A DNA stretch of 56,476 nt from Azohydromonas sediminis. Its GTDB lineage: Bacteria; Pseudomonadota; Gammaproteobacteria; Burkholderiales; Burkholderiaceae_C. Where the stretch lies: contig NZ_QOAZ01000024.1 in NCBI RefSeq assembly GCF_003574675.1, positions 1 to 56,476 of the forward strand. Direction: 5' to 3'. Below, one piece after another: positions 25,070-34,091 of this stretch. Each line of letters begins with the position of its first letter. Within the stretch, counting starts at the first letter, position 1. The translations under genes and the position numbers were made by a program. Below the pieces are notes generated by a model. That model was not told where the DNA came from. It made no database searches and saw nothing but the letters and a program-made list of their open reading frames with translations.

Positions 25070-26158
25070 ATGACCCCTTCGATCGGACGCCGCCGTGCCC
25101 TGCAGGCCGGCCTTGCGGGCGCGCTCGCCGCACCGGCCGTCGCGCACGCGCAGCAGACCTTCAACTGGAAGATGACGAGCGCCTACGGCAAGGGCTCGCC
25201 GTTCTACATGGAAGGCCCCGGCAGCGCGACCGACCTCGCGCGGCGCATCGAGGCCATGTCCAACGGCCGCATCAAGATCCAGGTCTTCGGCGCTGGCGAG
25301 CTGATACCGGCGCTCGAGGGCTTCGACGCCGTGCGCGCCGGCACCGTCGAGATGAACCACGCCAACGCCTACTTCTGGACCGGCAAGACGGCGGCGGCGC
25401 AGTACTTCACTGCGGTGCCGTTCGGGCTCAACTTCCAGGGCATCAACGGCTGGCTCTACGACGGCGGCGGCCAGGCGCTTTACGACGAGGTCTACGCGCC
25501 GTTCGGGCTCAAGGGCCTGGCGTGCGGCAACACCGGCGTGCAGATGACCGGCTGGTTCAAGAAAGAGGTGCGCGGCATCGACGACTTCAAGGGCCTGAAG
25601 ATGCGCATCCCCGGTCTCGCGGGTCGCGTCTATGCGGCGCTCGGCGTCGACGTCAAGCTGCTGCCGGCTGGCGAGATCTTCCCGGCACTCGAGCGCGGCG
25701 TGATCGACGCGGCCGAGTTCGTCGGCCCGTTCCTCGACCGGCGCCTCGGCCTGCACAAGGCGGCCAAGTACTACTACACGACCGGGTGGCACGAGAGCGC
25801 GACGGTGTCGGAGCTGCTGATCAACAAGGCCGCGTGGGACCGCCTGCCCGCCGACCTGAAGGCGATCGTCGAGAACGCCTGCGCCGCGTGCAACGTGATC
25901 AGCGAGGCCTGGTGCCAGCGCAACAACGCCGAGGCGATGGACGACCTGATCAAGAACCAGGGCGTCATCGCGCGCCCGCTGCCCGAGTCGGTGCTCAAGC
26001 GGATGCGCGAAGTCACCAACGACGTGCTCGCCGAGGCCGCGGCCAAGGACCCGCTCACCAAGAAGGTGCACGACTCGTACATGGCCTACAAGAAGAAGTA
26101 CGACGCCTGGGCCATGTACAGCGAAGGGCAGTACCACGAGAAGGTTCTGACGGCCTGA
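25070..26158 (+). CDS. TRAP transporter solute-binding protein 2 (DctP family)
   Basis: A 362-residue Tat-exported binding protein (GRRRALQAGLAGALAAP, AHAQ). The mature part reads FNWKMTSAYGKGSPFYMEGPGSATDLARRI, KIQVFGAGELIPALEGFDAV, KMRIPGLAGRVYAALGVD, LPAGEIFPALERGVIDAAEFVGPFLDRRLGLHKAAKYYYTTGWHE. This pattern belongs to the TakP-like branch for 2-oxo or hydroxy acids. Of two nearby ATGs, 25070 is preferred because AGGA is 7 bases upstream; 25064 would add two residues. It is followed by DctQ (7 bases) and DctM. Only distantly similar to the other DctP in this window. Confidence 0.85.
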   Translation: MTPSIGRRRALQAGLAGALAAPAVAHAQQTFNWKMTSAYGKGSPFYMEGPGSATDLARRIEAMSNGRIKIQVFGAGELIPALEGFDAVRAGTVEMNHANAYFWTGKTAAAQYFTAVPFGLNFQGINGWLYDGGGQALYDEVYAPFGLKGLACGNTGVQMTGWFKKEVRGIDDFKGLKMRIPGLAGRVYAALGVDVKLLPAGEIFPALERGVIDAAEFVGPFLDRRLGLHKAAKYYYTTGWHESATVSELLINKAAWDRLPADLKAIVENACAACNVISEAWCQRNNAEAMDDLIKNQGVIARPLPESVLKRMREVTNDVLAEAAAKDPLTKKVHDSYMAYKKKYDAWAMYSEGQYHEKVLTA

Positions 26159-26165
26159 CCCCCCG

Positions 26166-26729
26166 ATGAACGACCAGCCTCCTGCCGGCACGACGCCGGA
26201 GGGCGGCGCGCCGCTGCGCGGGCCGGACAACGGCTTCGTCGCCGCCGTCGAGCGCGCCGTCGACCTCCTGGGCCGTGGCGCAGCGTGGCTCACGCTGGCC
26301 ATAGTGCTGCTGATGGCCACCAACGTGCTGCTGCGCTATGCGTTCAGCATCGGCTCGGTGTGGGCGCAGGAGCTCGAGTGGCACCTGCTCGCGCCGCTGG
26401 TGCTGTTCGGCATGACGTACGCCCTGCTCAAGGGCGACCACGTGCGCGTCGACGTGTTCTACGCGCGCATGGCGCCGCGCGGGCGTGCCGCGGTCGATCT
26501 GCTGTCGGCGCTGCTTGCGGTGGCGCTCGCGGTGCTCGTGATCCGCTACTCGATGCCCTACGTGCAGCAGAGCTACGCCATAGGCGAGATCTCGCCCGAC
26601 CCCGGCGGCCTCACGCACCGCTGGCTGCTGAAGGCGCTGATCCCGCTGGGCTTCGGCCTGTTCGGGCTGCAGGCCGCGGCGCAGGGGGTGACGGCGGCGT
26701 TGCGGCTCGCGCGCGCGGGGCGGTCATGA
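26166..26729 (+). CDS. TRAP transporter small permease 2 (DctQ)
   Basis: A 187-residue protein with four helices, starting near residues 40, 75, 110 and 150. The family motif appears as ATNVLLRYAFSIGSVWAQELEWHLLAPLVLFGMTYALLKGDHVRVDVFY. The N-terminal 30 residues are Pro/Gly-rich and soluble. Its stop overlaps the dctM start (ATGA). It pairs the binding protein upstream with the large subunit downstream. Confidence 0.88.
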   Translation: MNDQPPAGTTPEGGAPLRGPDNGFVAAVERAVDLLGRGAAWLTLAIVLLMATNVLLRYAFSIGSVWAQELEWHLLAPLVLFGMTYALLKGDHVRVDVFYARMAPRGRAAVDLLSALLAVALAVLVIRYSMPYVQQSYAIGEISPDPGGLTHRWLLKALIPLGFGLFGLQAAAQGVTAALRLARAGRS

Positions 26730-28051
26730 CGCCGCAGGAGTGGCTCGCGCTCGGCCTGCTCGGCGGCTTCTTCGCGCTGCTGATGCTCGGCGTGCCGGTG
26801 GGCATCACGCTGGCGGCGAGCGGCTTCGTGTTCGGCTTCCTCGGCTTCGGCGAAACGCTGTTCGGGCTGCTGCCGGCGCGCATCTACGGCGTCGCCGCGA
26901 ACTACCAGTGGCTCGCGATCCCGCTGTTCGTCTTCATGGGCGTGATGCTCGAGAAGTCGAAGCTCGCCGAGGACCTGCTCGACGTCATTGGCCACCTCGC
27001 CGGCGCTCTGCGCGGCGGCATGGCGCTGGGCATCATCGGCGTGGGCGTGCTCATGGGTGCGACCACCGGCATCGTCGGCGCGACCGTGATCACGCTCGGG
27101 CTGCTGACGCTGCCGTCGCTGCTGCGCCGCGGCTACGACCCCGGCGTCGCGTGCGGTGCGATCTGCGCGTCGGGCACGCTCGGGCAGATCATCCCGCCGA
27201 GCCTGGTGCTGATCCTGCTGTCGGACATCATGCAGCAGTCGGTCGGTACGCTGTTCGCCGCCGCCGTCTTCCCGGGCCTGATGCTCGCCGGCCTGTACTG
27301 CGCGTGGATCGTGATCTACGGGATGCTGCGTCCCGCCGCGATGCCGCCAGTGCCGAAGGCCGAGCGCGACGCACTGCCCATGGGCCAACTGTGGCTGCGT
27401 GCGACGAAGGTCGCGCTGCCCCCGCTGGCGCTCGTGTTCGCGGTGCTCGGTTCGATCATCGGCGGCGTCGCGGCGCCGACCGAGGCCGCGTCGATGGGCG
27501 CGCTCGGTGCCATCGTGGTGGTGGCCGGCGCGCGGCGGCTGAGCCTGCAGGTGCTGCGCGAAGTGATGCAGGGCACGCTGCGCATCTCGGCGATGGTGCT
27601 GTTCATCCTGATCTGCGCGCAGGTCTTCGGCCTCGCGTTCCGCGGCTTGCACGGCGAGCAGCTGATCGAGGACCTTTTCGAATTCCTGCCCGGCGGCACC
27701 AGCGCCGACATCGCGTTCATGCTCGCGCTGATCTTCGTGCTCGGCTTCTTCCTCGAGTGGATCGAAATCAGCTACATCGCGGTGCCGCTGTTCCTGCCGA
27801 TCTTCGCCGCCGCGGGAGTCGACCCCGTGTGGCTCGCGATGATGGTCACCGTGATGCTGCAGACCAGCTTCCTGACGCCGCCGTTCGGCTGGGCGCTGTT
27901 CTTCCTCAAAGGCGTCGCGCCGCCACAGGTGACGACGCGGCACCTGTACCTCGGCGTGATGCCGTTCGTCGCGCTGCAGCTGATCGGCGTCGCGCTGGTG
28001 TTCGCCTTCCCCGGCATCGCCACCTGGCTGCCGAAGGCGATCGGCTGGTAG
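26726..28051 (+). CDS. TRAP transporter large permease 2 (DctM)
   Basis: A 441-residue protein of normal DctM length with about 12 helices. Signatures include LAIPLFVFMGVMLEKSKLAEDLL, TGIVGATVITLGLLTLPSLLRRGYD, GTLGQIIPPSLVLILLSDIM, GGVAAPTEAASMGALGA and LTPPFGWALFFLKGVAPP. The frame is open upstream through dctQ, so the ATG at 26726 overlapping the dctQ stop is the natural start. In contrast to the first DctM, no hydrophilic insert is present. It ends the second TRAP operon, convergent with the rubredoxin-fusion gene. Confidence 0.9.
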   Translation: MTPQEWLALGLLGGFFALLMLGVPVGITLAASGFVFGFLGFGETLFGLLPARIYGVAANYQWLAIPLFVFMGVMLEKSKLAEDLLDVIGHLAGALRGGMALGIIGVGVLMGATTGIVGATVITLGLLTLPSLLRRGYDPGVACGAICASGTLGQIIPPSLVLILLSDIMQQSVGTLFAAAVFPGLMLAGLYCAWIVIYGMLRPAAMPPVPKAERDALPMGQLWLRATKVALPPLALVFAVLGSIIGGVAAPTEAASMGALGAIVVVAGARRLSLQVLREVMQGTLRISAMVLFILICAQVFGLAFRGLHGEQLIEDLFEFLPGGTSADIAFMLALIFVLGFFLEWIEISYIAVPLFLPIFAAAGVDPVWLAMMVTVMLQTSFLTPPFGWALFFLKGVAPPQVTTRHLYLGVMPFVALQLIGVALVFAFPGIATWLPKAIGW

Positions 28052-28059
28052 CGGCAGGC

Positions 28060-28081
28060 GGCGCCACCGCCCGGGGGCGCC
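28060..28081. terminator. bidirectional hairpin between dctM2 and the rubredoxin-fusion gene
   Basis: GGCGCC ... GGCGCC arms around a 10-base GC-rich loop in the 48-base gap between convergent genes. It could stop transcripts from both sides. There is no U-tract on either strand. Confidence 0.3.
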
Positions 28082-28099
28082 ATCGTGCTTGCGTGCCGT

Positions 28100-29509
28100 T
28101 CAGGCGGCGCGGGGCAGCACCGCCGCCGGTGCGGTCGCGACCAGCGTCGCGATCACGGTGCCGGCGGCACCGACGCGCTGCATGCGCAACTCGCGCGGCG
28201 TGTCGGCGACGACGCGCCAGTCGCCGTCGCCGCCGATCGCGCCGTGCACCGTGATCGGTAGCGACGTCGTCTTCACGCGCAGCGGTACCGATTGCGGGAC
28301 GTAGGCCGACAGCGGATCGTCGTCGCCGGCGATCGCCGCCGCGATCGCGCGCGCCTGGCGGCCGATTGGCTCGATGAAGCGGCTCGCCTGCCCGCCGACG
28401 GCGACGCAGTCGCCGAGCGCGTGGATGTCGGGGTGGGCAGTGCGCAGCGTCGCCGGCTCGACGACGACGCCGCCGCAGCGCTCGTCGAACGCGAGCTCCG
28501 CGCTGCGCGCGAGGCGATCGGGTGCGGCCAGTCCTGTCGCGGCGACGACGTGGTCGGCGCCGAACGCGCGGCCGTCGGCGAGCGCGACGCGGCGCGTGCC
28601 GTCTGCGAGCGGCTCGACGCCGGCCACCTGCACGCCGCCGACGAACGTGATCGGCAGCGCCGCCCACGCGGCGAGCAGCCGCTGCGACGCGACTTCGGGC
28701 AGCAGCGCGGCGAGCGGCCGCGGCTGCACGTCGAGCAGCGTGACCGCGTGCCCGCCGAGCGCGAGGTCGTTCGCGAGCTCGCAGCCGACGAGACCCGCGC
28801 CGACGATCACGACGCGCTGCGGCCGCGGCGCGAGCGCGTCGCGTAGCCGCTGGTAGGCCGCGAGGTCGTTGACGCGCCAGACCTGCTGCGGCGGCAGCGC
28901 GGCGGGCAGGCGCGGCGCCGCGCCGTGCGCGAGCACGAGCTTGCGCCAGCGCAGCGTGCCGCGCGTCGTGCGCAGCGTGCGCGCGACGGGGTCGATGCGC
29001 ACCGCGATCGCCTCGGTCACGAGCTTCACGTCCAGCCGCTTCGCAGCATCGGCGGCGCGCTCGCGCACGATGCGCTGCGGCTCCAGCCCGCGTGCGATCG
29101 CGACCGACAGCGTCGGCTTGTCGTACAGGTCGGCGCTGCACGCGGCAACCAGCGTGATCGGCAGCGCGGCGTCGCGCTCGCGCAGTGCCTGAGCGACCTG
29201 CCAGCCGGCGCGCCCGCCGCCGACGATGACGACCCCCGGGTCGTGCCGGCCGCGGCCGGCGTGCGCGACCGGCGCCGCGGCACGCGGCAGCGCCGGCGCG
29301 ACGTAAGGCTCGAAGTCGGCCTTCGTCACACCGCACAGCGGGCAGGCCCAGTCGTCGGGAATGTCCGCGAAGCGCGTGCCCGGCGGCAGGCCGCCGTCGG
29401 GGTCGCCCTGGGCCTCGTCGTAGACGTAGCCGCAGGCGCGGCAGATGAACTGGCGGAACGCCGCGTCGTTGGACGCCGGCAGCGCGACCGGTGGCGTGGT
29501 CGCGCTCAT
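28100..29509 (-). CDS. rubredoxin domain fused to an FAD/NAD(P) oxidoreductase
   Basis: A 469-residue fusion. Residues 18-70 form a complete rubredoxin with CRACGYVYD (Cys23, Cys26) and CPLCGV (Cys56, Cys59) and the usual [16 protein letters not shown] linker. From about residue 90 a pyridine-nucleotide-disulfide-type reductase follows, with the FAD site [13 protein letters not shown], the NAD(P) site [19 protein letters not shown] and the second FAD motif HALGDCV. This arrangement joins rubredoxin and its NADH reductase in one chain, so electrons can pass from NAD(P)H through FAD to the iron centre and on to a partner oxygenase. Its ATG overlaps the stop of the flavoprotein gene upstream (ATGA), suggesting that protein as partner. 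Confidence 0.88.
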   Translation of the reverse strand: MSATTPPVALPASNDAAFRQFICRACGYVYDEAQGDPDGGLPPGTRFADIPDDWACPLCGVTKADFEPYVAPALPRAAAPVAHAGRGRHDPGVVIVGGGRAGWQVAQALRERDAALPITLVAACSADLYDKPTLSVAIARGLEPQRIVRERAADAAKRLDVKLVTEAIAVRIDPVARTLRTTRGTLRWRKLVLAHGAAPRLPAALPPQQVWRVNDLAAYQRLRDALAPRPQRVVIVGAGLVGCELANDLALGGHAVTLLDVQPRPLAALLPEVASQRLLAAWAALPITFVGGVQVAGVEPLADGTRRVALADGRAFGADHVVAATGLAAPDRLARSAELAFDERCGGVVVEPATLRTAHPDIHALGDCVAVGGQASRFIEPIGRQARAIAAAIAGDDDPLSAYVPQSVPLRVKTTSLPITVHGAIGGDGDWRVVADTPRELRMQRVGAAGTVIATLVATAPAAVLPRAA

Positions 29510-30732
29510 GCCGGCATCGGCGGTGTCGACAGCCGCGCGATCTCCTTGCGCAGGTGCTTGATCGCCGGCGTCACGATCGCGACGAAGTGGCTCTCGCGCA
29601 CGCGGCGCTGCACCGGCGAGCTCATCAGGTAGCCGCGCGCGCCGGCGTGCAGCAGTGCGGACTGTGCCGCGCGCAGCGACAGCTCGGCACCGTGCGCACG
29701 CGCGTCCAGGACGTCGATGAAGAACTCGGGGTCGGTCTCGAACGGGTCGCGGGCGAGCGCCATCACGCGCGCGGTCAGCGCGTCGAGCTCGGCCTGCAGC
29801 GCGTCGGGGCGGTCGTCGAGGAAGCGGTTGACGTGGCCGAGCTGCGGTTCGACCGCCCACATCGAGTCGATCGCGCCTTGCGTGATGCCCACCGCCATGC
29901 CGGCCTGCAGCAGCACGAAGGCGCCGCGGATGCGCGCGATGTACGGGCGCGCCGGGTCGGCGAGCAGCCGCTCGGGGCCGACGCGGTAGTTCGAAAGGCG
30001 CACGGCCCAGGTGTTGGTGCCCTCCATCGCCGAGAAGCTCGGGCAGTCGCGGCGCTCGACGCCGTCGGCGTCACAGTGGACGAGGAACATGATCTCGTGC
30101 GGCGCGCCGTCGGTCGTCGCCGGCGTGCCGTCGGCGGCCACCACCGGCGCGACGACGCCGAAGTAGTGGTCGTCGCCGAGGTTGCTGACCCACGGCAGCG
30201 TGCCGCTGACGCGGTAGCCGTCGCCGTCGGGCGTCGCGCGCAGCAGGAAGGGCTCGATGCCGGCGAACGACTTCATCGGGTTGCTCATCCCGGTGGCGCC
30301 CATCGTCAGCGCGCGGCCGTGCCGGCGCAGCACCTCGCCGCCGAGCGCCGGGTTGCCCGACTGCTCCATGTACAGGCCGCAGACCATGTGGCACCAGGTC
30401 ATGAAGCCGGTCGCGCCGCACACGCGCGAGACCTCGGCCATCGCGCGGATCGCGAGGCCGTAGTCGGCCGAGGCGCCGGGCAGGCCGCGGTCGGCGTGGT
30501 GGCACTGCAAGGCGCCGAGCCGGCCGAGCTCACGCAGCACCGCCTCGGGATACGTGCCCCGGCGGTCGACGGCATCGGCGATCGCGGCCAGCGGCCCGTC
30601 TGCCACGCGCCGCACCGCGGCGATCAGTGCGTCGCCGTCGAGCGGCGGTGGCAGGGCGTCGAGCGTGGCGACCCGCGCAGCGGCAGGCGCGGCGACCGGG
30701 GCCGCCGTGGTGGGTTCGAGCACGGCGGCCAT
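29506..30732 (-). CDS. acyl-CoA-dehydrogenase-like flavoprotein
   Basis: A 408-residue protein with the acyl-CoA dehydrogenase fold: an N-terminal helical domain ([20 protein letters not shown]), a central beta domain ([37 protein letters not shown]) and a C-terminal helical bundle. No catalytic glutamate typical of fatty-acid enzymes could be placed with confidence. It therefore could be a flavin monooxygenase of the DszC/SfnB sulfur-scavenging kind rather than a beta-oxidation enzyme. Nine residues at its start (AVLEPTT motif) nearly repeat the start of the OsmC gene product six bases upstream. It sits in a four-gene unit with rhodanese, OsmC and a rubredoxin-reductase fusion. Confidence 0.75.
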   Translation of the reverse strand: MAAVLEPTTAAPVAAPAAARVATLDALPPPLDGDALIAAVRRVADGPLAAIADAVDRRGTYPEAVLRELGRLGALQCHHADRGLPGASADYGLAIRAMAEVSRVCGATGFMTWCHMVCGLYMEQSGNPALGGEVLRRHGRALTMGATGMSNPMKSFAGIEPFLLRATPDGDGYRVSGTLPWVSNLGDDHYFGVVAPVVAADGTPATTDGAPHEIMFLVHCDADGVERRDCPSFSAMEGTNTWAVRLSNYRVGPERLLADPARPYIARIRGAFVLLQAGMAVGITQGAIDSMWAVEPQLGHVNRFLDDRPDALQAELDALTARVMALARDPFETDPEFFIDVLDARAHGAELSLRAAQSALLHAGARGYLMSSPVQRRVRESHFVAIVTPAIKHLRKEIARLSTPPMPA

Positions 30733-30737
30733 CGTCG

Positions 30738-31289
30738 TCACTCCGCGAGCGCGATCGTCATCGGCACCGGGTTGCGCATCGTATTGGCCACCGGCGAGAA
30801 GTAGTTGGCCCGCTGCACGATGTCGTCGAGCACGTCGCGCGGCGCGTCGCCCTCGACGACGACCTTGACGCGGATCGCCTGGAAACCCATCTCGGGCGGC
30901 AGTTTCTCGGCGCCGCCGGCGCCCCACGCGGCAGGGTTGCCGATGTCGGCCTCGAGGAACAGCTCGAGCCTGCTCAGCCGGACCTGCTTCCACGTCGCCA
31001 CCGCGGTGATGCCCACCGCGAGGCAGCCGCCGAGCGCCGACAGCACGATTTCGCCGGGCGCCGGTGCCGTGTTCTGGCCGAACAGGTGCAGCGGCTCGTC
31101 GACGACGACGGGTGCGTGGTCGCCGACGTAGCTCAGCGTGCGGTACTGCCCCTCGCAGACGGTGTGCACCTTGTTCGTGCTGCGCGCGTTCGGGTTGGCG
31201 CGGCCCTTCTCGGCGAAGGCCATCAACCCGTCGCGGTCGATCGGGCGCAGGTAGGTCTTGACGGTGGTCGGTTCGAGCACGGCGGACAT
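30738..31289 (-). CDS. OsmC-family protein
   Basis: A 183-residue OsmC/Ohr-fold protein. The SALGGCLAVGITAVATWKQV helix carries the conserved cysteine, and VCEGQYRTLSYVGDHAPVVVDEPLHLFGQNTAPAPGEIVLSA leads into it. The second usual cysteine is not evident near the VCEGQ position, although one cysteine is there, so a reactive pair is possible. OsmC proteins reduce peroxides or bind sulfur species. AGGAG lies 6 bases before the ATG. It follows the rhodanese by 39 bases and precedes the flavoprotein by 5 bases, so all are probably one transcript. Confidence 0.85.
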   Translation of the reverse strand: MSAVLEPTTVKTYLRPIDRDGLMAFAEKGRANPNARSTNKVHTVCEGQYRTLSYVGDHAPVVVDEPLHLFGQNTAPAPGEIVLSALGGCLAVGITAVATWKQVRLSRLELFLEADIGNPAAWGAGGAEKLPPEMGFQAIRVKVVVEGDAPRDVLDDIVQRANYFSPVANTMRNPVPMTIALAE

Positions 31290-31328
31290 GAAATCTCCTG
31301 GGGGTGGGTCGGGAGGGTGCGAAGAATC

Positions 31329-32222
31329 TCAGGCGGCCATCGCCATCGCGGACGGCGCCTTGGTGACGAGCGGTGGCGTGGCATCGATCGGCAGCGACGG
31401 GTCGCGCGACCACTCGTTCCACGAGCCGAAGTACATGCGCACGTCACTGAAGCCAGCCTGCTTGAGCGCGAGGAACGTGTTCGACGCGCGCGCGCCCTTG
31501 AAGCAGTAGAGGTAGACGGTGTCGTCGGGCGCGATGCCGGCCGTCGCGCACTCGGCCTGCACCTCGAGCGGCGACTTGAACTGCGGGCCGTGCGGGCCCG
31601 GCTTCATGAAGCGGTACCACTCGATCCACTTCGCGCCCGGCAGGCGGCCCTTGCGCGGCGCGAAGTCGCGGCCGTAGGGCGACGAGCTCTCGCCGGTCCA
31701 CTCGTCGACGTCGCGCACGTCGAGCAGCGTGACGTCGCTGCGCCCGAGCGCGGCCTTCACGTCGTCTTTCGTCAGCATCACGTCGGCGCCGGCGAGGCCG
31801 GCCGGGAACGTGGCCGGCTTCGGCGTCACGGCCTCGGTCGATGTCGGCAGGCCGTCGGCCTTCCACGCGCTGATGCCGCCGTCGAGCACGCGGATCTTCG
31901 GGTAGCCGAGCCAGGTCAGCAGAAAGTAGCCGCGGCACGACTGGCCGTAGCCGTTGTTCAGCGCGTCCTCGTAGAACACCGCCGTCTCGGCGCCCGACAG
32001 GCCCACGGCGCCGAAGTGCGCGGCGAACGTGCTCTTCAGCGCCTGCAGGCCCTCGGCGGTCGAGGTCGCGAGATAAGTGAAGATCTCGCGCAGGTTCACC
32101 GCGCCGGGCAGGTGGCCGGTGGCGTACGCCTCGGGATCGCGCGTGTCGATCACGACGACGGGCTCGGTGGCCATCATCGTCTGCAGTTCGGCGGGCGAGA
32201 TCAGTACGGGGGTCGTGGCCAT
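31329..32222 (-). CDS. tandem-rhodanese sulfurtransferase
   Basis: A 297-residue protein with two rhodanese domains (about 10-130 and 145-275). The first, inactive-type, domain contains VVVIDTRDPEAYATGHLPGAVNL. The second has DVTLLDVRDVDEWTGESS and the active-site loop CFKGARAS with Cys240. Such enzymes move sulfane sulfur from thiosulfate or 3-mercaptopyruvate to cyanide or thiols. An in-frame ATG 13 codons earlier exists, but ATG 32222 starts directly with the homologous region. It is the first gene of the minus-strand unit and has a 384-base upstream region with paired palindromes. Confidence 0.88.
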   Translation of the reverse strand: MATTPVLISPAELQTMMATEPVVVIDTRDPEAYATGHLPGAVNLREIFTYLATSTAEGLQALKSTFAAHFGAVGLSGAETAVFYEDALNNGYGQSCRGYFLLTWLGYPKIRVLDGGISAWKADGLPTSTEAVTPKPATFPAGLAGADVMLTKDDVKAALGRSDVTLLDVRDVDEWTGESSSPYGRDFAPRKGRLPGAKWIEWYRFMKPGPHGPQFKSPLEVQAECATAGIAPDDTVYLYCFKGARASNTFLALKQAGFSDVRMYFGSWNEWSRDPSLPIDATPPLVTKAPSAMAMAA

Positions 32223-32606
32223 GGTGCAGCACTCCGGGGTTGAGGGGACGGCGCAGCTCAACGCAACCGCCGTGCCACGCCTTCACGCGATCGTGCGGGC
32301 GGCGTAAGTCGTTGTCGCGGCACGCAGTGCGCGGTGTTCGCGAGCACTGCAAGCGCCGCGTAGGCCCGCCCTGGCGGACACGTTGTCGACAATGTGTCGA
32401 GGTCTGTCGACAGCGCACGTATCGACCTGCGCGTGCGTGAGCCGACAGCGGCCGTGGCGACAACGCGCCGTGCGCCCGCGCGGGCGCGCGTCGAGCCGAG
32501 AGCCGCCGGGTTGCTCTGCGAAGACACGTTGCGCGCGGGCACGCAGCGCTTGCCGCCCCGCCATGAGCCGGCGACGGCCCGATCGAGGCGGGCAGCGATG
32601 CGGCGG
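32223..32606 (-). other. noncoding promoter region of the rhodanese operon
   Basis: 384 bases without a believable gene, between the rhodanese start and the end of the SDR gene. It holds two 10-base palindromes near 32383-32413 and several further TGTCG/CGACA half-sites. An open frame crosses part of it with only arginine/alanine-rich content. I see no clear -10/-35 pair. Confidence 0.6.
32383..32413. promoter_or_regulatory. paired TGTCGACA operators upstream of the rhodanese operon
   Basis: TTGTCGACAA (32383-32392) and CTGTCGACAG (32404-32413) are both perfect palindromes with the shared core TGTCGACA. Their centres are 21 bases apart, two helical turns, with another TGTCGA half-site between. 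The GT-N2-AC symmetry fits GntR-type operators, and no such regulator is in the window. They lie about 175 bases before the rhodanese start. Confidence 0.5.
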
Positions 32607-34091
32607 TCAGGCCGACGCCGCGGCACCACCGCCGCGCTCGGCCGCTTCGGCGCGCGCTGCGATCGCGCGCGCCAGCCCGGGGAAGATCACCGCGTGCGCC
32701 GGCAGCAGCGCGTGCCAGTACGCGAGCCCCGGCGCGCCGGCCGGGTGGAAGTAGGCCGTCACGTCGATGCGCGTGCGCCGGGGGGCGAGCGCGCGCACCT
32801 CGAAGCCCAGCGCTGCCGCGCCGGGCAGCTTCATCTCGGCCAGCAGCATCAGCCGCTGCGGCGGCTCGAGCGCGACGACGCGCCAGAAGTCGACCGTGTC
32901 GCCGACCGCGAGGCGCTGCGGGTCGCGCCGGCCACGGCGCAGCCCGCTGCCCCCCAACGAGCAGTCGATCGCGCCGCGCGCCGACCACAGCGCGTTCAGG
33001 AAGTAGTAGCCGTGCTCGCCGCCGATGCCCTCGACTTCGCGCCACACGGCCTCGGGCGACGCGGCGGCCACGGCGTGCGCCGTCATGCGCTTGGCGTAGT
33101 ACGCGAAGTCGGCGCGCTCGCGGCGGTACAGCATCGAGCCCTCGACCCAGCGCTGGCCGGCGTCGCCCGGCTCGGGCGCCGCGCGCTCGGCGGCCAGCGC
33201 CGCGGCGATCGCGCCGCCGCAGCGGTGCAGTTCGAGCGGGATCAGCGCGCGGATCGCCGCGTCGTCGGCGAGCACGTCGTGGCCGAGGCCCTCGATCAGC
33301 GCGCGCGCGACGTTGGCCGGCACCGCCGTGACGAGGTCGAGCCAGTACGACGACAGCTTCGGCGTGAGCACCGGCACCGGCACGATCAGCGGCCGGCGCC
33401 CGACCTGGCGCGCGAACTCGCGCATCAGCTGCTCGTAGGTCAGCACCTCGGGGCCGCCGACGTCGTAGACCTGGCCGGCGGTCTGCGGTAGCTGCGGCAC
33501 GCGCAGCAGGTACTCGAGCACGTCGTCGAGTGCGATCGGCTGCGAGCGCGAGCGCACCCAGGTCGGCGTGACCATCACCGGCAGGTGGAACACGAGGTCG
33601 CGGATGACCTCGAACGCCGCCGAGCCGGGGCCGATCACGATGCCCGCGCGCAGCTCGGTGACCGGCACCGCGCCGGCGCGCAGCAGTTCGCCGGTCTCGC
33701 CGCGCGAAGCCAGGTGCGCCGACCCGGCACCGGCCGGCTGCAGCCCGCCGAGGTAGACGATGCGCTTGACGCCGGCGCGCGCGGCGGCGTCGCGGAAGTT
33801 CACTGCCGCCTCGCGGTCCAGCCGCGGGAAGTCGGCGCCGGCGGCCATTGAGTGCACGAGGTAGTACGCGACGTCGACGCCGGCCAGCGCCCGGTCGAGG
33901 CCCGCGGGGTCGAGTGCGTCGGCGGCCACCGTCTCGACACCGCGCCAGCCGCGCGCCTCGAGTGCGTCGACGCGCCGCGCCGCGGCGCGCACCGCATGGC
34001 CGCGCGCGACCAGACGCGGCACCAGGTGGCTGCCGATGTAGCCGCTGGCGCCGAGCACCAGCACGCGCGCCGGGACGGCGACCGATGTCAC
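32607..34091 (-). CDS. SDR-type NAD(P)-binding protein with C-terminal DUF2867
   Basis: A 494-residue two-domain protein. Residues 1-300 form an atypical short-chain dehydrogenase/NmrA-like Rossmann domain (RVLVLGASGYIGSHLVPRLVARGH, VDVAYYLVHSM, GGPEVLTYEQLMREFARQVG). Residues about 330-490 match DUF2867, a START-like lipid-binding fold (YAKRMTAHAVAAASPEAVWREVEGIGGEHGYYFLNALWSARG). The frame is open far upstream; GTG 34091 overlapping the alcohol dehydrogenase stop (GTGA) was chosen, and the sequence turns homologous straight away. The coupling points to joint action on an aldehyde, alcohol or lipid. Substrate unknown. Confidence 0.8.
   Translation of the reverse strand: MTSVAVPARVLVLGASGYIGSHLVPRLVARGHAVRAAARRVDALEARGWRGVETVAADALDPAGLDRALAGVDVAYYLVHSMAAGADFPRLDREAAVNFRDAAARAGVKRIVYLGGLQPAGAGSAHLASRGETGELLRAGAVPVTELRAGIVIGPGSAAFEVIRDLVFHLPVMVTPTWVRSRSQPIALDDVLEYLLRVPQLPQTAGQVYDVGGPEVLTYEQLMREFARQVGRRPLIVPVPVLTPKLSSYWLDLVTAVPANVARALIEGLGHDVLADDAAIRALIPLELHRCGGAIAAALAAERAAPEPGDAGQRWVEGSMLYRRERADFAYYAKRMTAHAVAAASPEAVWREVEGIGGEHGYYFLNALWSARGAIDCSLGGSGLRRGRRDPQRLAVGDTVDFWRVVALEPPQRLMLLAEMKLPGAAALGFEVRALAPRRTRIDVTAYFHPAGAPGLAYWHALLPAHAVIFPGLARAIAARAEAAERGGGAAASA

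Noticed and set aside
29506-31422. An apparent extended flavoprotein reading through the OsmC gene
   Set aside because: The extra residues are the OsmC gene out of frame; homology begins at 30732.
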